Positions 23,901 through 31,813 of a DNA stretch of 45,425 nucleotides are shown here, in pieces (the first letter of the stretch is position 1; every line of letters starts with the position of its first letter). Origin of the DNA: Streptomyces triticisoli (GTDB lineage Bacteria; Actinomycetota; Actinomycetes; Streptomycetales; Streptomycetaceae); assembly GCF_003270085.1 (NCBI RefSeq), contig NZ_QFDQ01000045.1, forward strand, positions 1 to 45,425. Reading direction: 5' to 3'. The position numbers and the translations under genes were made by a program. Under the pieces are notes generated by a model that did no database searches, had not been told where the DNA came from, and worked only from the letters and a program-made list of their open reading frames with translations.

Positions 23901-25863
23901 CCGGGTCATCCGGGTCCGGATCGCCGGGGCCGACCACTGGACCGCGATCGAGGACGCCGGCCGGCTGCGCGACGCGCTCGGCACCGCCCTGCCGGTGGGT
24001 GTCCCGGAGGCGTTCACCGAGCCGGTGAAGGACCCGCTGGGCGACCTCCTCGCGCGCTACGCCCGCACCCACGGCCCGTTCACTTCCGCGACGGCCGCGG
24101 CCCGCTTCGGCCTGGGCGTGGCGGTCACCGAGGGCGCGCTGCACCGGCTCGCGGCGAACGGCCGTGTCGTCCAGGGCGAGTTCCACCCCGCGGGCATCGG
24201 GCAGGAGTGGTGCGACGCGGTCGTGCTGCGCCGGCTGCGCCGCCGCTCGCTGGCCGCGCTGCGCCACGAACTGGAGCCGGTGCCGCCGGCCGCGCTGGCC
24301 CAGTTCCTGCCCCAGTGGCAGCACATCGGCAAGGGGCACGGACTGCGCGGCATCGACGGACTGGTGCGCGCCGTCGAGCAGTTGCAGGGCGCGTCCGTGC
24401 CCGCCTCCGCGCTGGAGAAGCTGGTCCTGCCGTCCCGCGTGGCGGACTACACGCCGTCGATGCTCGACGAACTCACCGCGGCCGGCGAGGTGGTGTGGGC
24501 GGGCGCGGGCGCGCTGCCCGGAAAGGACGGCTGGGTCTCCCTGTACCTGGCGGACACGGCCCCGCTGCTCCTGCCGCCACCGCACCCCCTGGAGCCGACC
24601 GCCCTGCACCAGTCCGTTCTGGACGCCCTATCGGGAGGCTACGGCCTGTTCTTCCGTCAGATCGCCGACCATGTGCGGGCGACCACCCATCCCGAGGCCA
24701 CGGATCCCCAACTGGCCGACGCTCTTTGGGACCTGGCCTGGTCCGGGCGGCTCACCAACGACACGCTCGCGCCGATGCGTTCCCTGCTCGGCTCGGGTCG
24801 CACCGCCGGTTCCACGGCCCATCGGGCCAAGCGCGCGGTCCCGCGCGGGCGTTACGGCTCCCTGACGGCCGCCGCCCGTCCCGCCTCCCGCAGGGGCCCG
24901 CCGACCGTCGCCGGCCGCTGGTCGCTGCTGCCCGTCCGCGACCCCGACCCCACCGTGCGCGCCCACGCGCTGGCCCGTACCCTCCTCGACCGGCACGGCG
25001 TGGTCACGCGGGGAGCGGTGTCGGCGGAGGGCGTCGAGGGCGGGTTCTCGGCGGTGTACCGGATCCTGTCCGCCTTCGAGGAGAGCGGCCGGGCCCGACG
25101 GGGCTATGTGGTGGAGGGCCTGGGCGCCGCCCAGTTCGCGATGGACGGCGCGGTCGACCGGCTGCGCGCGGTGGCAGGCGCACGCGAGCGGGGCGAGGGC
25201 CTGCCCGGCACGGGCTCCCGGGGCGGTGGTCCCGACGGCTTCGGTTCCCCCGACGGCCCCCCGCTTCCCGGTGGCACCGACACCGGGTTTCCCGCCGCCG
25301 ACCCGGGCGGTGAGTTCGACTGGCTGGACGCCGACCGGCCCGCACCGGGCCAGTACGTCTCGCCCCGGGGCCTCGCCCCACCGGGTCACGGCGGCCCATG
25401 GGACGGCGGCGGGCAGAGCCTCCGGTACGGCTCCGGCTTCGGTGGCCGCCGTGACCGTACCGCCTCCACCGGCTCCCGGGCGGTCGTCCTCGCCGCCGCC
25501 GACCCCGCGAACGCCTATGGCGCCGCCCTGCCCTGGCCCGAGCCGCCGGCTGGTGCGGGGCACAAGCCGGGCCGCAAGGCCGGGTCCCTGGTGGTGCTCG
25601 TGGACGGTGAGCCGGCGCTCTACATGGAGCGCGGCGGCAAGACCCTGCTGGCCTGGCCCGCCGACCCGGACGGCGCGGCAGGCGACGACCCGCGTCTACG
25701 GGCGGCCGCCGAGGCACTCGCCGAGGCCGCCCGCGCGGGCTCGCTGGGCACGGTCACCGTGGAACGTGTCAACGGCGCCCCGGCGCTGACCTCTCCCCTG
25801 GGCACCCTCCTGGAAGAAGCGGGCTTCATCGCCACCCCGCGCGGCCTGCGCCTGCGCGCATGA
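20950..25863 (+). CDS. lhr: Large ATP-dependent helicase Lhr
   Basis: Lhr is a 3'-to-5' superfamily 2 helicase that unwinds RNA:DNA hybrids and is linked to DNA repair in mycobacteria and E. coli. The 1637-residue protein is of full Lhr length. Motifs: Walker A APTGSGKT (48-55), TTPESLFLML, DEVH (172-175), SAT near 205, the motif V segment TSSLELGIDMGAVDLVVQ and motif VI QRVGRAGHQ, followed by the winged-helix/Lhr-core domain and the long C-terminal domain. A Gly/Pro/Asp-rich stretch near residues 1410-1510 interrupts the C-terminal part. The start ATG 20950 has no Shine-Dalgarno; CACGAT lies 6 nt before it. nei follows 53 bp downstream, a repair pairing. Confidence 0.96.
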   Translation: MVGDAHRALDGFSPATRGWFTGAFSAPTAAQSGAWRAIDEGSDVLVVAPTGSGKTLAAFLSALDQLASTPPPADPRKRCRALYVSPLKALAVDVERNLRSPLTGIRQESVRLGLPEPEVKVGIRSGDTPAAERRALSTRPPDILITTPESLFLMLTSATRDALTGVETVILDEVHAVAGTKRGAHLALSLERLDELLPRPARRIGLSATVRPVDEIARYLSPRRKVEIVQPESAKEFDLSVVVPVEDLGELGSSRAADGNDEAERPSIWPHVEERITDLVQAHRSTIVFANSRRLAERLCNRLNEIAYERATGQSPDEHHSPAELMGGSGAAHGAPPVIARAHHGSVSKEQRALVEEDLKAGRLPAVVATSSLELGIDMGAVDLVVQVESPPSVASGLQRVGRAGHQVGAVSTGVVFPKYRGDLVQAAVVTERMRSGAIESLRVPANPLDVLAQQLVAMTAMDTWQVDELLALVRRAAPFASLPESAFTAVLDMLAGRYPSDAFAELRPRVVWDRVAGTVTGRPGAQRLAVTSGGTIPDRGLFGVFLAGSDPKKGGGRVGELDEEMVYESRVGDVFTLGTSSWRIEDITRDRVLVSPAPGVPGRLPFWKGDQLGRPLELGRAVGAFLREVGSLSREDARPRLLAAGLDAWAADNVLSYLDEQREACGHVPDDRTIVVERFRDELGDWRVVVHSPFGAQVHAPWALALGARLSERYGMDAQVMHADDGIVLRLPDADLMGLDLLDQEPVKGGLEHDAEQAPVGAADVTFDKGEVDRIVTDQVGGSALFASRFRECAARALLLPRRNPGKRTPLWQQRQRAAQLLQVASEFGSFPIVLEAVRECLQDVFDVPGLVELMGDVESRRVRLVEVTTPEPSPFARSLLFGYVAQFLYEGDSPLAERRAAALSLDSRLLAELLGQAELRELLDAEVLVELERELQWLTEERRVKDVEGVADVLRLLGPLSDAELAERGAEPGWARELAGARRVIRVRIAGADHWTAIEDAGRLRDALGTALPVGVPEAFTEPVKDPLGDLLARYARTHGPFTSATAAARFGLGVAVTEGALHRLAANGRVVQGEFHPAGIGQEWCDAVVLRRLRRRSLAALRHELEPVPPAALAQFLPQWQHIGKGHGLRGIDGLVRAVEQLQGASVPASALEKLVLPSRVADYTPSMLDELTAAGEVVWAGAGALPGKDGWVSLYLADTAPLLLPPPHPLEPTALHQSVLDALSGGYGLFFRQIADHVRATTHPEATDPQLADALWDLAWSGRLTNDTLAPMRSLLGSGRTAGSTAHRAKRAVPRGRYGSLTAAARPASRRGPPTVAGRWSLLPVRDPDPTVRAHALARTLLDRHGVVTRGAVSAEGVEGGFSAVYRILSAFEESGRARRGYVVEGLGAAQFAMDGAVDRLRAVAGARERGEGLPGTGSRGGGPDGFGSPDGPPLPGGTDTGFPAADPGGEFDWLDADRPAPGQYVSPRGLAPPGHGGPWDGGGQSLRYGSGFGGRRDRTASTGSRAVVLAAADPANAYGAALPWPEPPAGAGHKPGRKAGSLVVLVDGEPALYMERGGKTLLAWPADPDGAAGDDPRLRAAAEALAEAARAGSLGTVTVERVNGAPALTSPLGTLLEEAGFIATPRGLRLRA

Positions 25864-25904
25864 GCCGAGCAGGCGTACCCACGCACCCGTCCACCCGCGC
25901 GTGT

Positions 25905-25910
25905 CACCCT
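25905..25910 (+). promoter_or_regulatory. -10-like box of nei (leaderless type)
   Basis: CACCCT ends 6 nt before the nei ATG, with no Shine-Dalgarno. If functional, nei can be transcribed apart from lhr. Confidence 0.35.
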
Positions 25911-25916
25911 TGACCC

Positions 25917-26762
25917 ATGCCCGAAGGCGACACGGTCTGGCGGACCGCGAGGCGGTTGCACGACGCCCTCGCGGGCAGGGTGCTGACCCGCAGCGACTTC
26001 CGGGTGCCGAAGTACGCCACGGTCGACCTCACCGGCCGGACCGTCCTGGGCACGGTCTCGCGCGGCAAGCACCTGCTCACCCGCTTCGAGGGCGGTCTGA
26101 CGCTGCACTCGCACCTGCTGATGGAGGGTGCCTGGAAGGTGTACGGCGCCGGTGAGCGCTGGAAGGGCGGCCCCGCCCACCAGATCCGCGCCGTGCTCGG
26201 TACCGCCGACCGCGCGGCCGTCGGCTACCGTCTGCAGGTCCTGGAGCTGCTGCGCACCACCGATGACGAGCGCACCGTCGCGCACCTCGGCCCGGACCTT
26301 CTCGGCCCCGACTGGGACCCCGGCCTGGCCCTGGCCAACCTCCTCGCCGACCCGGGCCGCCGGCTGGGCGAGGCCCTGCTCGACCAGCGCAACCTCGCCG
26401 GTATCGGCAACATCTACATGTGCGAGCTCTGCTTCCTGCTCGGCGTGACCCCGTGGCTGCCCGTCGGCGCCCTGCCCGCCGACCGGGCCGCGAAGCTGCC
26501 CGTCCTGGCCAGGAAGCTACTGGAGGCCAACCGCGACCGCGCGGTCCGCCGGACCACGGGTCTGCATGGCCAGGATCTGTTCGTCTACGGCCGGGCACCG
26601 CGCCCCTGCCTGCGCTGCGGCACCTCCGTCCGCGTGGCCGCCCAGGGTGACGGCGCCCGGGAGCGCCCCACGTACTGGTGCCCCACCTGCCAGTCCGGCC
26701 CGGCACCGGCGCCGGGCTCCCCACAGAGGTGGCGGGAGCGCCGTGACCGCTCAGTCGATTGA
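25917..26762 (+). CDS. nei: Nei/Fpg-family DNA glycosylase (endonuclease VIII-like)
   Basis: This bifunctional glycosylase/AP lyase removes oxidised bases. The 281-residue protein begins MPEGDTVW: Pro2 is the catalytic nucleophile and Glu3 the proton donor, with the GDT that marks Nei rather than Fpg. Lys51 (RGKHLLTRF) is the conserved lysine; LLDQRNLAGIGNIYMCELCF is the helix-two-turn-helix. A C-terminal zinc finger with CLRCG and CPTCQ closes the protein. The start is ATG 25917, 53 nt after lhr. The mycobacterial and Streptomyces pairing of lhr with nei suggests a shared repair function. The last 12 bp overlap the convergent small membrane protein gene. Confidence 0.95.
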   Translation: MPEGDTVWRTARRLHDALAGRVLTRSDFRVPKYATVDLTGRTVLGTVSRGKHLLTRFEGGLTLHSHLLMEGAWKVYGAGERWKGGPAHQIRAVLGTADRAAVGYRLQVLELLRTTDDERTVAHLGPDLLGPDWDPGLALANLLADPGRRLGEALLDQRNLAGIGNIYMCELCFLLGVTPWLPVGALPADRAAKLPVLARKLLEANRDRAVRRTTGLHGQDLFVYGRAPRPCLRCGTSVRVAAQGDGARERPTYWCPTCQSGPAPAPGSPQRWRERRDRSVD

Positions 26763-27038
26763 CGCCCCGTCAGGTTCTCCGTCCGCGCGGTCCGAGCGGT
26801 CCGCGCGGTTCCGAACGGTGGGATGGCGGTGCCGCGTCGTCCAGCGCCTCCCCGGCCGTTCCTTCGGCACGCAGTGCACCGGCAGCACGCTCGGCCCCCA
26901 CCCCCCGGCCGCGACCGTCCCCTCCAGCACCCCCGCGTCGCCGGACAGTACCAGCCGCAGCACCGCCCACCACCACACCACTCCGAGCCCCACGGCCGCC
27001 CCCCAGCGCACTATCGGCCCCGTCATCGCACCCACCAC
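26751..27038 (-). CDS. Small Trp-rich membrane protein, function unknown
   Basis: The 95-residue protein has one clear membrane helix (about residues 9-31, with the run VVWWWAVLRLVL) followed by a soluble, Gly/Pro/Arg-rich tail. I do not recognise a family. Third-position GC is high in this frame and GGAGG lies 5 nt before GTG 27038, supporting a real gene; an ATG four codons later is possible. The gene ends inside the 3' end of nei on the opposite strand (12-bp overlap). Upstream lies clgR, separated by hairpins. Confidence 0.6.
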   Translation of the reverse strand: MVGAMTGPIVRWGAAVGLGVVWWWAVLRLVLSGDAGVLEGTVAAGGWGPSVLPVHCVPKERPGRRWTTRHRHPTVRNRADRSDRADGEPDGASID

Positions 27039-27122
27039 CGCCTCCAGCTCGCCGTCGTATTACCGCCGTATCACCATCCGGGCCTCCACGATCACGGCCC
27101 CACCCGGTACCGGCAAACGGAA

Positions 27123-27138
27123 GGCGGCGAAAGCCGCC
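27123..27138. terminator. Hairpin with GAAA loop downstream of clgR
   Basis: GGCGGC-GAAA-GCCGCC is a perfect 6-bp stem; on the minus strand it is followed by TTCCGTTT. It is likely a terminator or mRNA end for clgR. Confidence 0.5.
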
Positions 27139-27159
27139 GTAAACCCCCGGACAAGGTGA

Positions 27160-27212
27160 AGGCCCCGGCCGCGCCTCTCCGGGTCCTCCCGGAGAAGCCC
27201 CGGCCGGGGCCT
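27160..27212. terminator. Branched hairpin after clgR
   Basis: Outer arms AGGCCCCGGCC (27160-27170) and GGCCGGGGCCT (27202-27212) enclose an inner hairpin CTCCGGG-TCCT-CCCGGAG (27177-27194). It starts about 40 nt downstream of the clgR stop and is a probable terminator. Confidence 0.65.
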
Positions 27213-27250
27213 CACCACGTATGTGTCAGTTCACGCGCGTGTGCGACAAA

Positions 27251-27628
27251 TCACGCGGCGACCACGTCCACCGCCTCGGCGGCGGGTGCCTTGATGGTCA
27301 CTCGTTCCGGTGGCACACCGGTCACCGACACGGAACCCAGCATCGGGCGAACCGGCGTGGGGACGGTATCGGTGGCCGCAGCGGACTGGGCCAGCTCGGC
27401 GAGGGCGAGCTCGTCGCTCACTTCCCGCATGAGCTCGGACATCCGTACGTCCAACGCGTCGCAAATGGCGGAGAGCAGCTCGGAGGAAGCCTCCTTCTGC
27501 CCCCGCTCCACCTCGGATAGATAGCCGAGCGAGACTCGGGCGGACGAGGAGACTTCGCGCAGAGTACGGCCCTGGCGTTGGCGCTGCCGACGCAGCACGT
27601 CACCCAGCAGGCGACGGAGCAGAATCAT
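27251..27628 (-). CDS. clgR: Transcriptional activator ClgR
   Basis: ClgR activates the clp and lon protease genes in actinobacteria. The 125-residue protein has an N-terminal XRE-type helix-turn-helix (about residues 9-70: [27 protein letters not shown] in part, then [14 protein letters not shown]) and a less conserved tail ending in VDVVAA. In S. lividans the two C-terminal alanines are a ClpP degradation signal, creating feedback; the same ending is visible here. The frame begins at 27661, but ATG 27628 has a strong GGAGGGAG Shine-Dalgarno. It lies 109 nt downstream of cinA on the same strand and may be read from the rimO-pgsA-cinA transcript as well as its own promoter. Confidence 0.95.
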   Translation of the reverse strand: MILLRRLLGDVLRRQRQRQGRTLREVSSSARVSLGYLSEVERGQKEASSELLSAICDALDVRMSELMREVSDELALAELAQSAAATDTVPTPVRPMLGSVSVTGVPPERVTIKAPAAEAVDVVAA

Positions 27629-27737
27629 CGGTGGCTCCCTCCTCGGACCGCGTAGCCGCATCCTTTATGCCCCACCGTACCGCCTTGCGCTGCGGCCGTG
27701 CGGGGAGCGATGTCGTGTTCACTCAGGGCTGCAAACA

Positions 27738-28283
27738 TCAAAACCCCCCGTTCCGTTCCGTATCCTGTGCCCGCTCATTTCCAGTCTGTTCGCCCGCGAT
27801 CTGCTCCAAAAGCAGTGCAAGTACGCTCCGTACACTCTCTCTACGAATTTCCGCCCGGTCGCCGTTCAACCGCAGCGCGGTCGTTTTCCCGCCATGGGTG
27901 GCGCCGGTTTCCGTCGTGAGGGGCCCGTCCACGGCCACGAAGACCGTTCCGACGGGCTGCCCGTCCTGGGGGTCGGGGCCGGCGACCCCGGTGGTAGCGA
28001 CGCCCCAGTCGGTCCCCAGGGCCTTCCGCACGCCGGCCGCCATCTGGGCCGCGACCTGCGGATCCACCGCTCCCCGCTCGGCCAGCAGGGTGGCGTCGAC
28101 ACCCAGCAGGTGGTGCTTGAGTTCGGTGGCGTAGGCGGTGACCGCGCCGCGGAACACCTTGGACGCCCCGGGCACCGAGGTGATCTCCGCGGCGACCAGG
28201 CCACCGGTCAGCGACTCGGCCACGGCGACCGTCTCGCCCCTCACCGTGAGTAGCCTCACTACCTCGGCGGCCGGTGAACTCAC
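27738..28283 (-). CDS. cinA: CinA C-terminal domain protein (nicotinamide-nucleotide amidase type)
   Basis: The 181-residue protein corresponds only to the C-terminal domain of CinA (PncC, NMN amidohydrolase); the N-terminal MoCF-like domain is absent, as in many actinobacteria. Motifs: AVAESLTGGLVAAEITSVPG, FRGAVTAYATELKHHLLGV, WGVATTGVAGPDPQDGQPVGTVFVAV. It would recycle NMN to nicotinate mononucleotide. GTG 28283 overlaps the pgsA stop (GTGA), with GGAGG upstream, showing coupling to pgsA. Confidence 0.93.
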   Translation of the reverse strand: MSSPAAEVVRLLTVRGETVAVAESLTGGLVAAEITSVPGASKVFRGAVTAYATELKHHLLGVDATLLAERGAVDPQVAAQMAAGVRKALGTDWGVATTGVAGPDPQDGQPVGTVFVAVDGPLTTETGATHGGKTTALRLNGDRAEIRRESVRSVLALLLEQIAGEQTGNERAQDTERNGGF

Positions 28284-29110
28284 GCTTCCGACACCTCCAA
28301 CGCCTCGCGGCGCTCGGTGATTCCCCGCCTGCGCAGCACAATGGCCTGTCTCACATAGTCGAGGCCGGTCGCCACGGTCAGCACGACGGCCGCGGCCATC
28401 ACCCAGAACCGCAGGGTGGCCAGCCAGCCCGTCAGTGCCAGCACATACATCCCGACGGCCACGCCCTGCGTGAGCGTCTTGAGCTTGCCGCCGCGGCTCG
28501 CCGGGATGACGCCGTAGCGGATGACCAGGAAGCGCAGCAGCGTGATCCCGAGTTCCCGGCCGAGGATCACTCCGGTCACCCACCAGGGCAGGTCGCCGAG
28601 CCCGGAGAGACAGATCAGCGCCGCCCCCATGATCGCCTTGTCGGCGATGGGGTCGGCGATCTTCCCGAAGTCGGTGACGAGGTCGTACCTGCGTGCCAGG
28701 TGGCCGTCGAACAGGTCGGTGATCATGGCGATGGCGAAGGCCGCCCAGGCCAGCGACCGCCACGCCGGGTCGTACCCGCCGTCGGCCAGCATCAAGAACA
28801 CGAAGCCGGGCACCAGGAGCAGTCGGACCATGGTCAGCAGATTGGCGACGTTCCACACGCTGGCCTGGTTGACGGCGGCGGCTGTGATCTTCCCGCCTCG
28901 CGGCGACCGGTCACCGCCCTGCCCCGCCGCGGACCGGTCCGCCCCACCGGAACCCACGGAACCGACGGGTCCGGAAGATGCACGGGAAGCACGGGAGGTC
29001 AGAGGAGCGTCCGCAGCCCTGTCCACGCCGGTTCGGCGCGAGGCCGCCCCCGCGGCCGCCCCGTGCGCGCCGGAGGAGCCGCCTGCCGCGGATGCCGGGA
29101 GTCCGGTCAT
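28280..29110 (-). CDS. pgsA: CDP-alcohol phosphatidyltransferase (PgsA-like)
   Basis: The enzyme makes phosphatidylglycerophosphate from CDP-diacylglycerol and glycerol-3-phosphate in the membrane. The 276-residue protein has the CDP-alcohol transferase motif D-G-x2-A-R-x8-G-x3-D-x3-D in [20 protein letters not shown] plus IAD, and about four to five membrane helices. The first 85 or so residues are Ala/Gly/Ser/Arg-rich and disordered, which lengthens it beyond the usual 180-200. ATG 29110 overlaps the rimO stop (ATGA) and has AGGAGG 3 nt upstream, supporting translational coupling; a frame starting at 29131 lies inside rimO. Cardiolipin synthases of this family are a possible alternative. 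Confidence 0.93.
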   Translation of the reverse strand: MTGLPASAAGGSSGAHGAAAGAASRRTGVDRAADAPLTSRASRASSGPVGSVGSGGADRSAAGQGGDRSPRGGKITAAAVNQASVWNVANLLTMVRLLLVPGFVFLMLADGGYDPAWRSLAWAAFAIAMITDLFDGHLARRYDLVTDFGKIADPIADKAIMGAALICLSGLGDLPWWVTGVILGRELGITLLRFLVIRYGVIPASRGGKLKTLTQGVAVGMYVLALTGWLATLRFWVMAAAVVLTVATGLDYVRQAIVLRRRGITERREALEVSEA

Positions 29111-30579
29111 CTGCCTGCCTCCTCGCTCCACGCGGACGTGTCCGTCAGCGGCTCGGCCACCAGGTCGACACCTTCGGTCCCGACCACCTTCGCCTCGACC
29201 ATACGGCCGACGCTCAGCCCCTCGCCGCCCGTGAGCAGCACCTGACCGTCCGTCTCCGGCGCCTGGTGCGCCGCCCGGCCGTGGACACCCTCCTCGGCGT
29301 CCACGGACTCGACGAGCACCTGCAGGGTCTCGCCGACGCGCTCCTCGGCGCGCTGGGAGACGAGTTCCTCGGCCAGTCGGGAGATGTGTGCCAGGCGTTC
29401 GGCGACGACGTCCTCGTCGAGCTTGTTCTCGTACGTCGCCGCCTCCGTGCCCTCCTCGTCGGAGTAGCCGAAGACACCGATGGCGTCCAGCCGCGCGCCG
29501 TTCAGGAACCGCTCGAGCTCGGCCAGGTCGGCCTCGGACTCCCCGGGGAAGCCGACGATGAAGTTGGAGCGCATGCCGGCCTGCGGCGCCTTGCCGCGGA
29601 TGGTGTCCAGCAGCTCCAGGAAGCGGTCCGTGTCGCCGAAGCGGCGCATGGCGCGCAGCACGCCGGGCGCGGAGTGCTGGAAGGACAGGTCGAAGTAGGG
29701 GGCGACCTTCGGGGTGGAGGTCAGTACGTCGATGAGTCCGGGGCGCATCTCGGCGGGCTGCAGGTAGCTCACCCGCACCCGCTCGATGCCGTCGACCTCG
29801 GCGAGCTCGGGCAGCAGGGACTCCAGCAGGCGGATGTCGCCCAGGTCCTTGCCGTAGGAGGTGTTGTTCTCGGAGACCAGCATGATCTCCTTGACGCCCT
29901 GCTCGGCCAGCCAGCGCGTCTCGTTCAGCACGTCGCTGGGGCGGCGGGAGATGAAGGAGCCGCGGAAGGAGGGGATGGCGCAGAAGGAGCAGCGCCGGTC
30001 GCAGCCGGAGGCGAGCTTGACCGAGGCGACCGGGGCGCCGTCCAGGCGGCGGCGCAGCGGCGCGCGCGGGCCCGACGCCGGAGCGAGGCCTTCCGGAAGA
30101 TCGGCGGGGCCGTGCCCCGGAATGACCACCTCCGCGCCGGCGTCCTGCCGTTCGGCCGGGCTGATCGGCAGGAGCTTGCGGCGGTCGCGTGGGGTGTGCG
30201 AGGCGTGGATGCCGCCGTTCAGGATGGTCTGCAGGCGGTCGGAGATGTTCGCGTAGTCGTCGAAGCCGAGTACGCCGTCGGCCTCCGGGAGGGCCTCGGC
30301 GAGCTCCTTGCCGTACCGCTCGGCCATGCAGCCGACCGCGACCACCGCCTGCGTTCTGCCGTGGTCCTTGAGATCGTTGGCCTCCAGGAGGGCGTCGACG
30401 GAGTCCTTCTTGGCGGCCTCCACGAAGCCACAGGTGTTGACCACGGCGACGTCCGCGTCCGCGGCGTCCTCCACGAGCTGCCAGCCGTCCGCCTCCAAAC
30501 GGCCTGCGAGCTCCTCCGAGTCCACCTCGTTACGGGCGCAGCCAAGAGTGACGAGTGCGACGGTACGGCGTTCAGGCAT
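29107..30579 (-). CDS. rimO: Ribosomal protein S12 methylthiotransferase
   Basis: RimO is a radical-SAM enzyme that methylthiolates an aspartate of ribosomal protein S12. The 490-residue protein has the UPF0004 cysteines ([29 protein letters not shown]), the radical-SAM motif CDRRCSFC, and a C-terminal TRAM domain. The RimO marker GCARN and the sequence ELxGRL-type context separate it from MiaB, also present in this window. A Pro/Arg-rich insert (about residues 165-190) follows the first domain. ATG 30579 is preceded by TAGGCT 7 nt upstream and no Shine-Dalgarno, suggesting a leaderless message that also carries pgsA and cinA. The frame extends to 30642, but the family start is [15 protein letters not shown]. 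Confidence 0.96.
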   Translation of the reverse strand: MPERRTVALVTLGCARNEVDSEELAGRLEADGWQLVEDAADADVAVVNTCGFVEAAKKDSVDALLEANDLKDHGRTQAVVAVGCMAERYGKELAEALPEADGVLGFDDYANISDRLQTILNGGIHASHTPRDRRKLLPISPAERQDAGAEVVIPGHGPADLPEGLAPASGPRAPLRRRLDGAPVASVKLASGCDRRCSFCAIPSFRGSFISRRPSDVLNETRWLAEQGVKEIMLVSENNTSYGKDLGDIRLLESLLPELAEVDGIERVRVSYLQPAEMRPGLIDVLTSTPKVAPYFDLSFQHSAPGVLRAMRRFGDTDRFLELLDTIRGKAPQAGMRSNFIVGFPGESEADLAELERFLNGARLDAIGVFGYSDEEGTEAATYENKLDEDVVAERLAHISRLAEELVSQRAEERVGETLQVLVESVDAEEGVHGRAAHQAPETDGQVLLTGGEGLSVGRMVEAKVVGTEGVDLVAEPLTDTSAWSEEAGR

Positions 30580-30586
30580 GCGCTCA

Positions 30587-30592
30587 AGCCTA
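30587..30592 (-). promoter_or_regulatory. -10 box of rimO (leaderless type)
   Basis: TAGGCT on the minus strand ends 7 nt before the rimO ATG. It would drive the rimO-pgsA-cinA unit. Confidence 0.45.
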
Positions 30593-30618
30593 CTTTGTCT
30601 CGGTGACAGCCCATGTCG

Positions 30619-30648
30619 AAGGGGTTGGCCGATCTTGGCCAACCCCTT
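30619..30648 (-). terminator. Terminator of the RodZ-like gene
   Basis: AAGGGGTTGGCC and GGCCAACCCCTT form a perfect 12-bp stem with a 6-nt loop, 44 nt after the stop of the RodZ-like gene and just upstream of the rimO promoter, insulating the two units. Confidence 0.8.
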
Positions 30649-30692
30649 GTCCCTGTGCGTCCGTGTGCCTGCTCGGAGCCCTGTTCTGCGTA

Positions 30693-31535
30693 CTATCCGA
30701 CCTGCGGGTCGCCCTTGGTGTACGTGAGGCGCTCCACGGCGCCCGGCTGGAACTGGTCCTCGATCTTCTTGCCGTTGACGTAGAGCTGGATCGCGCCGGC
30801 GTCGCCGAGTATCAGGTTGATCTTGGTGCTGTCCTGGAAGGTCTTGGACTCGCCCTTGTTCAGCAGCCCGTCGAAGAGCATCCGGCCGTTGTGGTCCTTG
30901 GCCGAGATCCAGCTGCGCCCGTTGGCGGCGCTGACCTGCACGGTGACCTTGTCCTGCGGCGCGGCCGCGATGGCGCTGTCGGACGGTTCCGGCTTCGGCT
31001 CGGCGGGTTTGCTGTTCTTCGGCGCGGGCGAGGCCGTCCTGTCGGCGGTGGGTGTGGGGCCCTCGGCGACCTGCTCCTTGGCGCCGGTCTCGCCGCTGCC
31101 GCCCTTGAAGGCCGTGAAACCGACGAAGCCGACCACGACGACGATCGCGGCGACCATCGCCGCGGTCCAGTTGGGCCCGCGCCGCTCCGGGCGGATGCGT
31201 TCCGCCTCGAACAGGGGGGCGGCCGGGGTGGGGGCGGGGCGGCCGCCGCTCACGGCCTCGTACTGCGCGAGCAGTGGGGCCGGGTCGAGGTGCACGGCCC
31301 TCGCCAGGTTCCGGATGTGCCCGCGGGCGTAGACGTCACCGCCGCAGGGGGCGAAGTCGTCGGCCTCGATGGCGCGCACGATGCCCGTGCGGACCCGGGT
31401 GGTGCTGCTGACGTCTTCGACGGTCATTCCGGCGGCGATGCGCGCCTCCTGCAGGGCACGGCCGACGGAGAGGCGGTCTTCCTCGGGTACGTCTTCGAAC
31501 GGACGCTCGTCTTCAGGGGAGTTGCCGATGGACAC
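30693..31535 (-). CDS. RodZ-like helix-turn-helix membrane protein
   Basis: The 280-residue protein has an N-terminal HTH_25 domain (about residues 20-95: [40 protein letters not shown]), one membrane helix (about 122-143), a Pro/Ala/Lys linker and a C-terminal DUF4115 beta domain ending in a [16 protein letters not shown] strand. This is the RodZ architecture; RodZ links MreB to cell-wall synthesis in rods. In Streptomyces, which grows at the tip, the role is less clear. GTG 31535 has AAAGG 7 nt upstream. It lies downstream of ftsK on the same strand with a 278-bp gap, so it likely has its own promoter. Confidence 0.88.
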   Translation of the reverse strand: MSIGNSPEDERPFEDVPEEDRLSVGRALQEARIAAGMTVEDVSSTTRVRTGIVRAIEADDFAPCGGDVYARGHIRNLARAVHLDPAPLLAQYEAVSGGRPAPTPAAPLFEAERIRPERRGPNWTAAMVAAIVVVVGFVGFTAFKGGSGETGAKEQVAEGPTPTADRTASPAPKNSKPAEPKPEPSDSAIAAAPQDKVTVQVSAANGRSWISAKDHNGRMLFDGLLNKGESKTFQDSTKINLILGDAGAIQLYVNGKKIEDQFQPGAVERLTYTKGDPQVG

Positions 31536-31627
31536 GGGGGCGCCTTTCGAGCGTGTAGCCGCCTGTGCTGGAGATTCAGTCTAGGTGGGTGTCAAGGATG
31601 GAGCGACCCGGCGGTAGGACTTTGTAC

Positions 31628-31657
31628 GCCGTCGGAATGGCCGGACAGTCCGACGGC
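31628..31657. terminator. Hairpin between ftsK and the RodZ-like gene
   Basis: GCCGTCGGA and TCCGACGGC (9 bp, perfect, 12-nt loop) lie about 160 nt downstream of the ftsK stop. The 278-bp gap (31536-31813) contains no gene; this hairpin is its main structure. Confidence 0.45.
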
Positions 31658-31813
31658 GGGGCAGGTGCCGCGCCCAGGGTCGGCCGCGCACCGGTCCTCT
31701 CGCTCAACTTGACGTATGTCCAGGGGAAACGGTTGCCCGCCGCTCGCTAACGGGTGGATCACGGTCCAGGCACCCACCCGCAACGAGCACATCCACCGGA
31801 CGGTCTCTTCCCG

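Noticed and set aside
26566..27159. Plus-strand ORF of 197 codons across the nei 3' end
   Set aside because: It overlaps nei in another frame and has Pro/Thr-rich translation typical of shadows.
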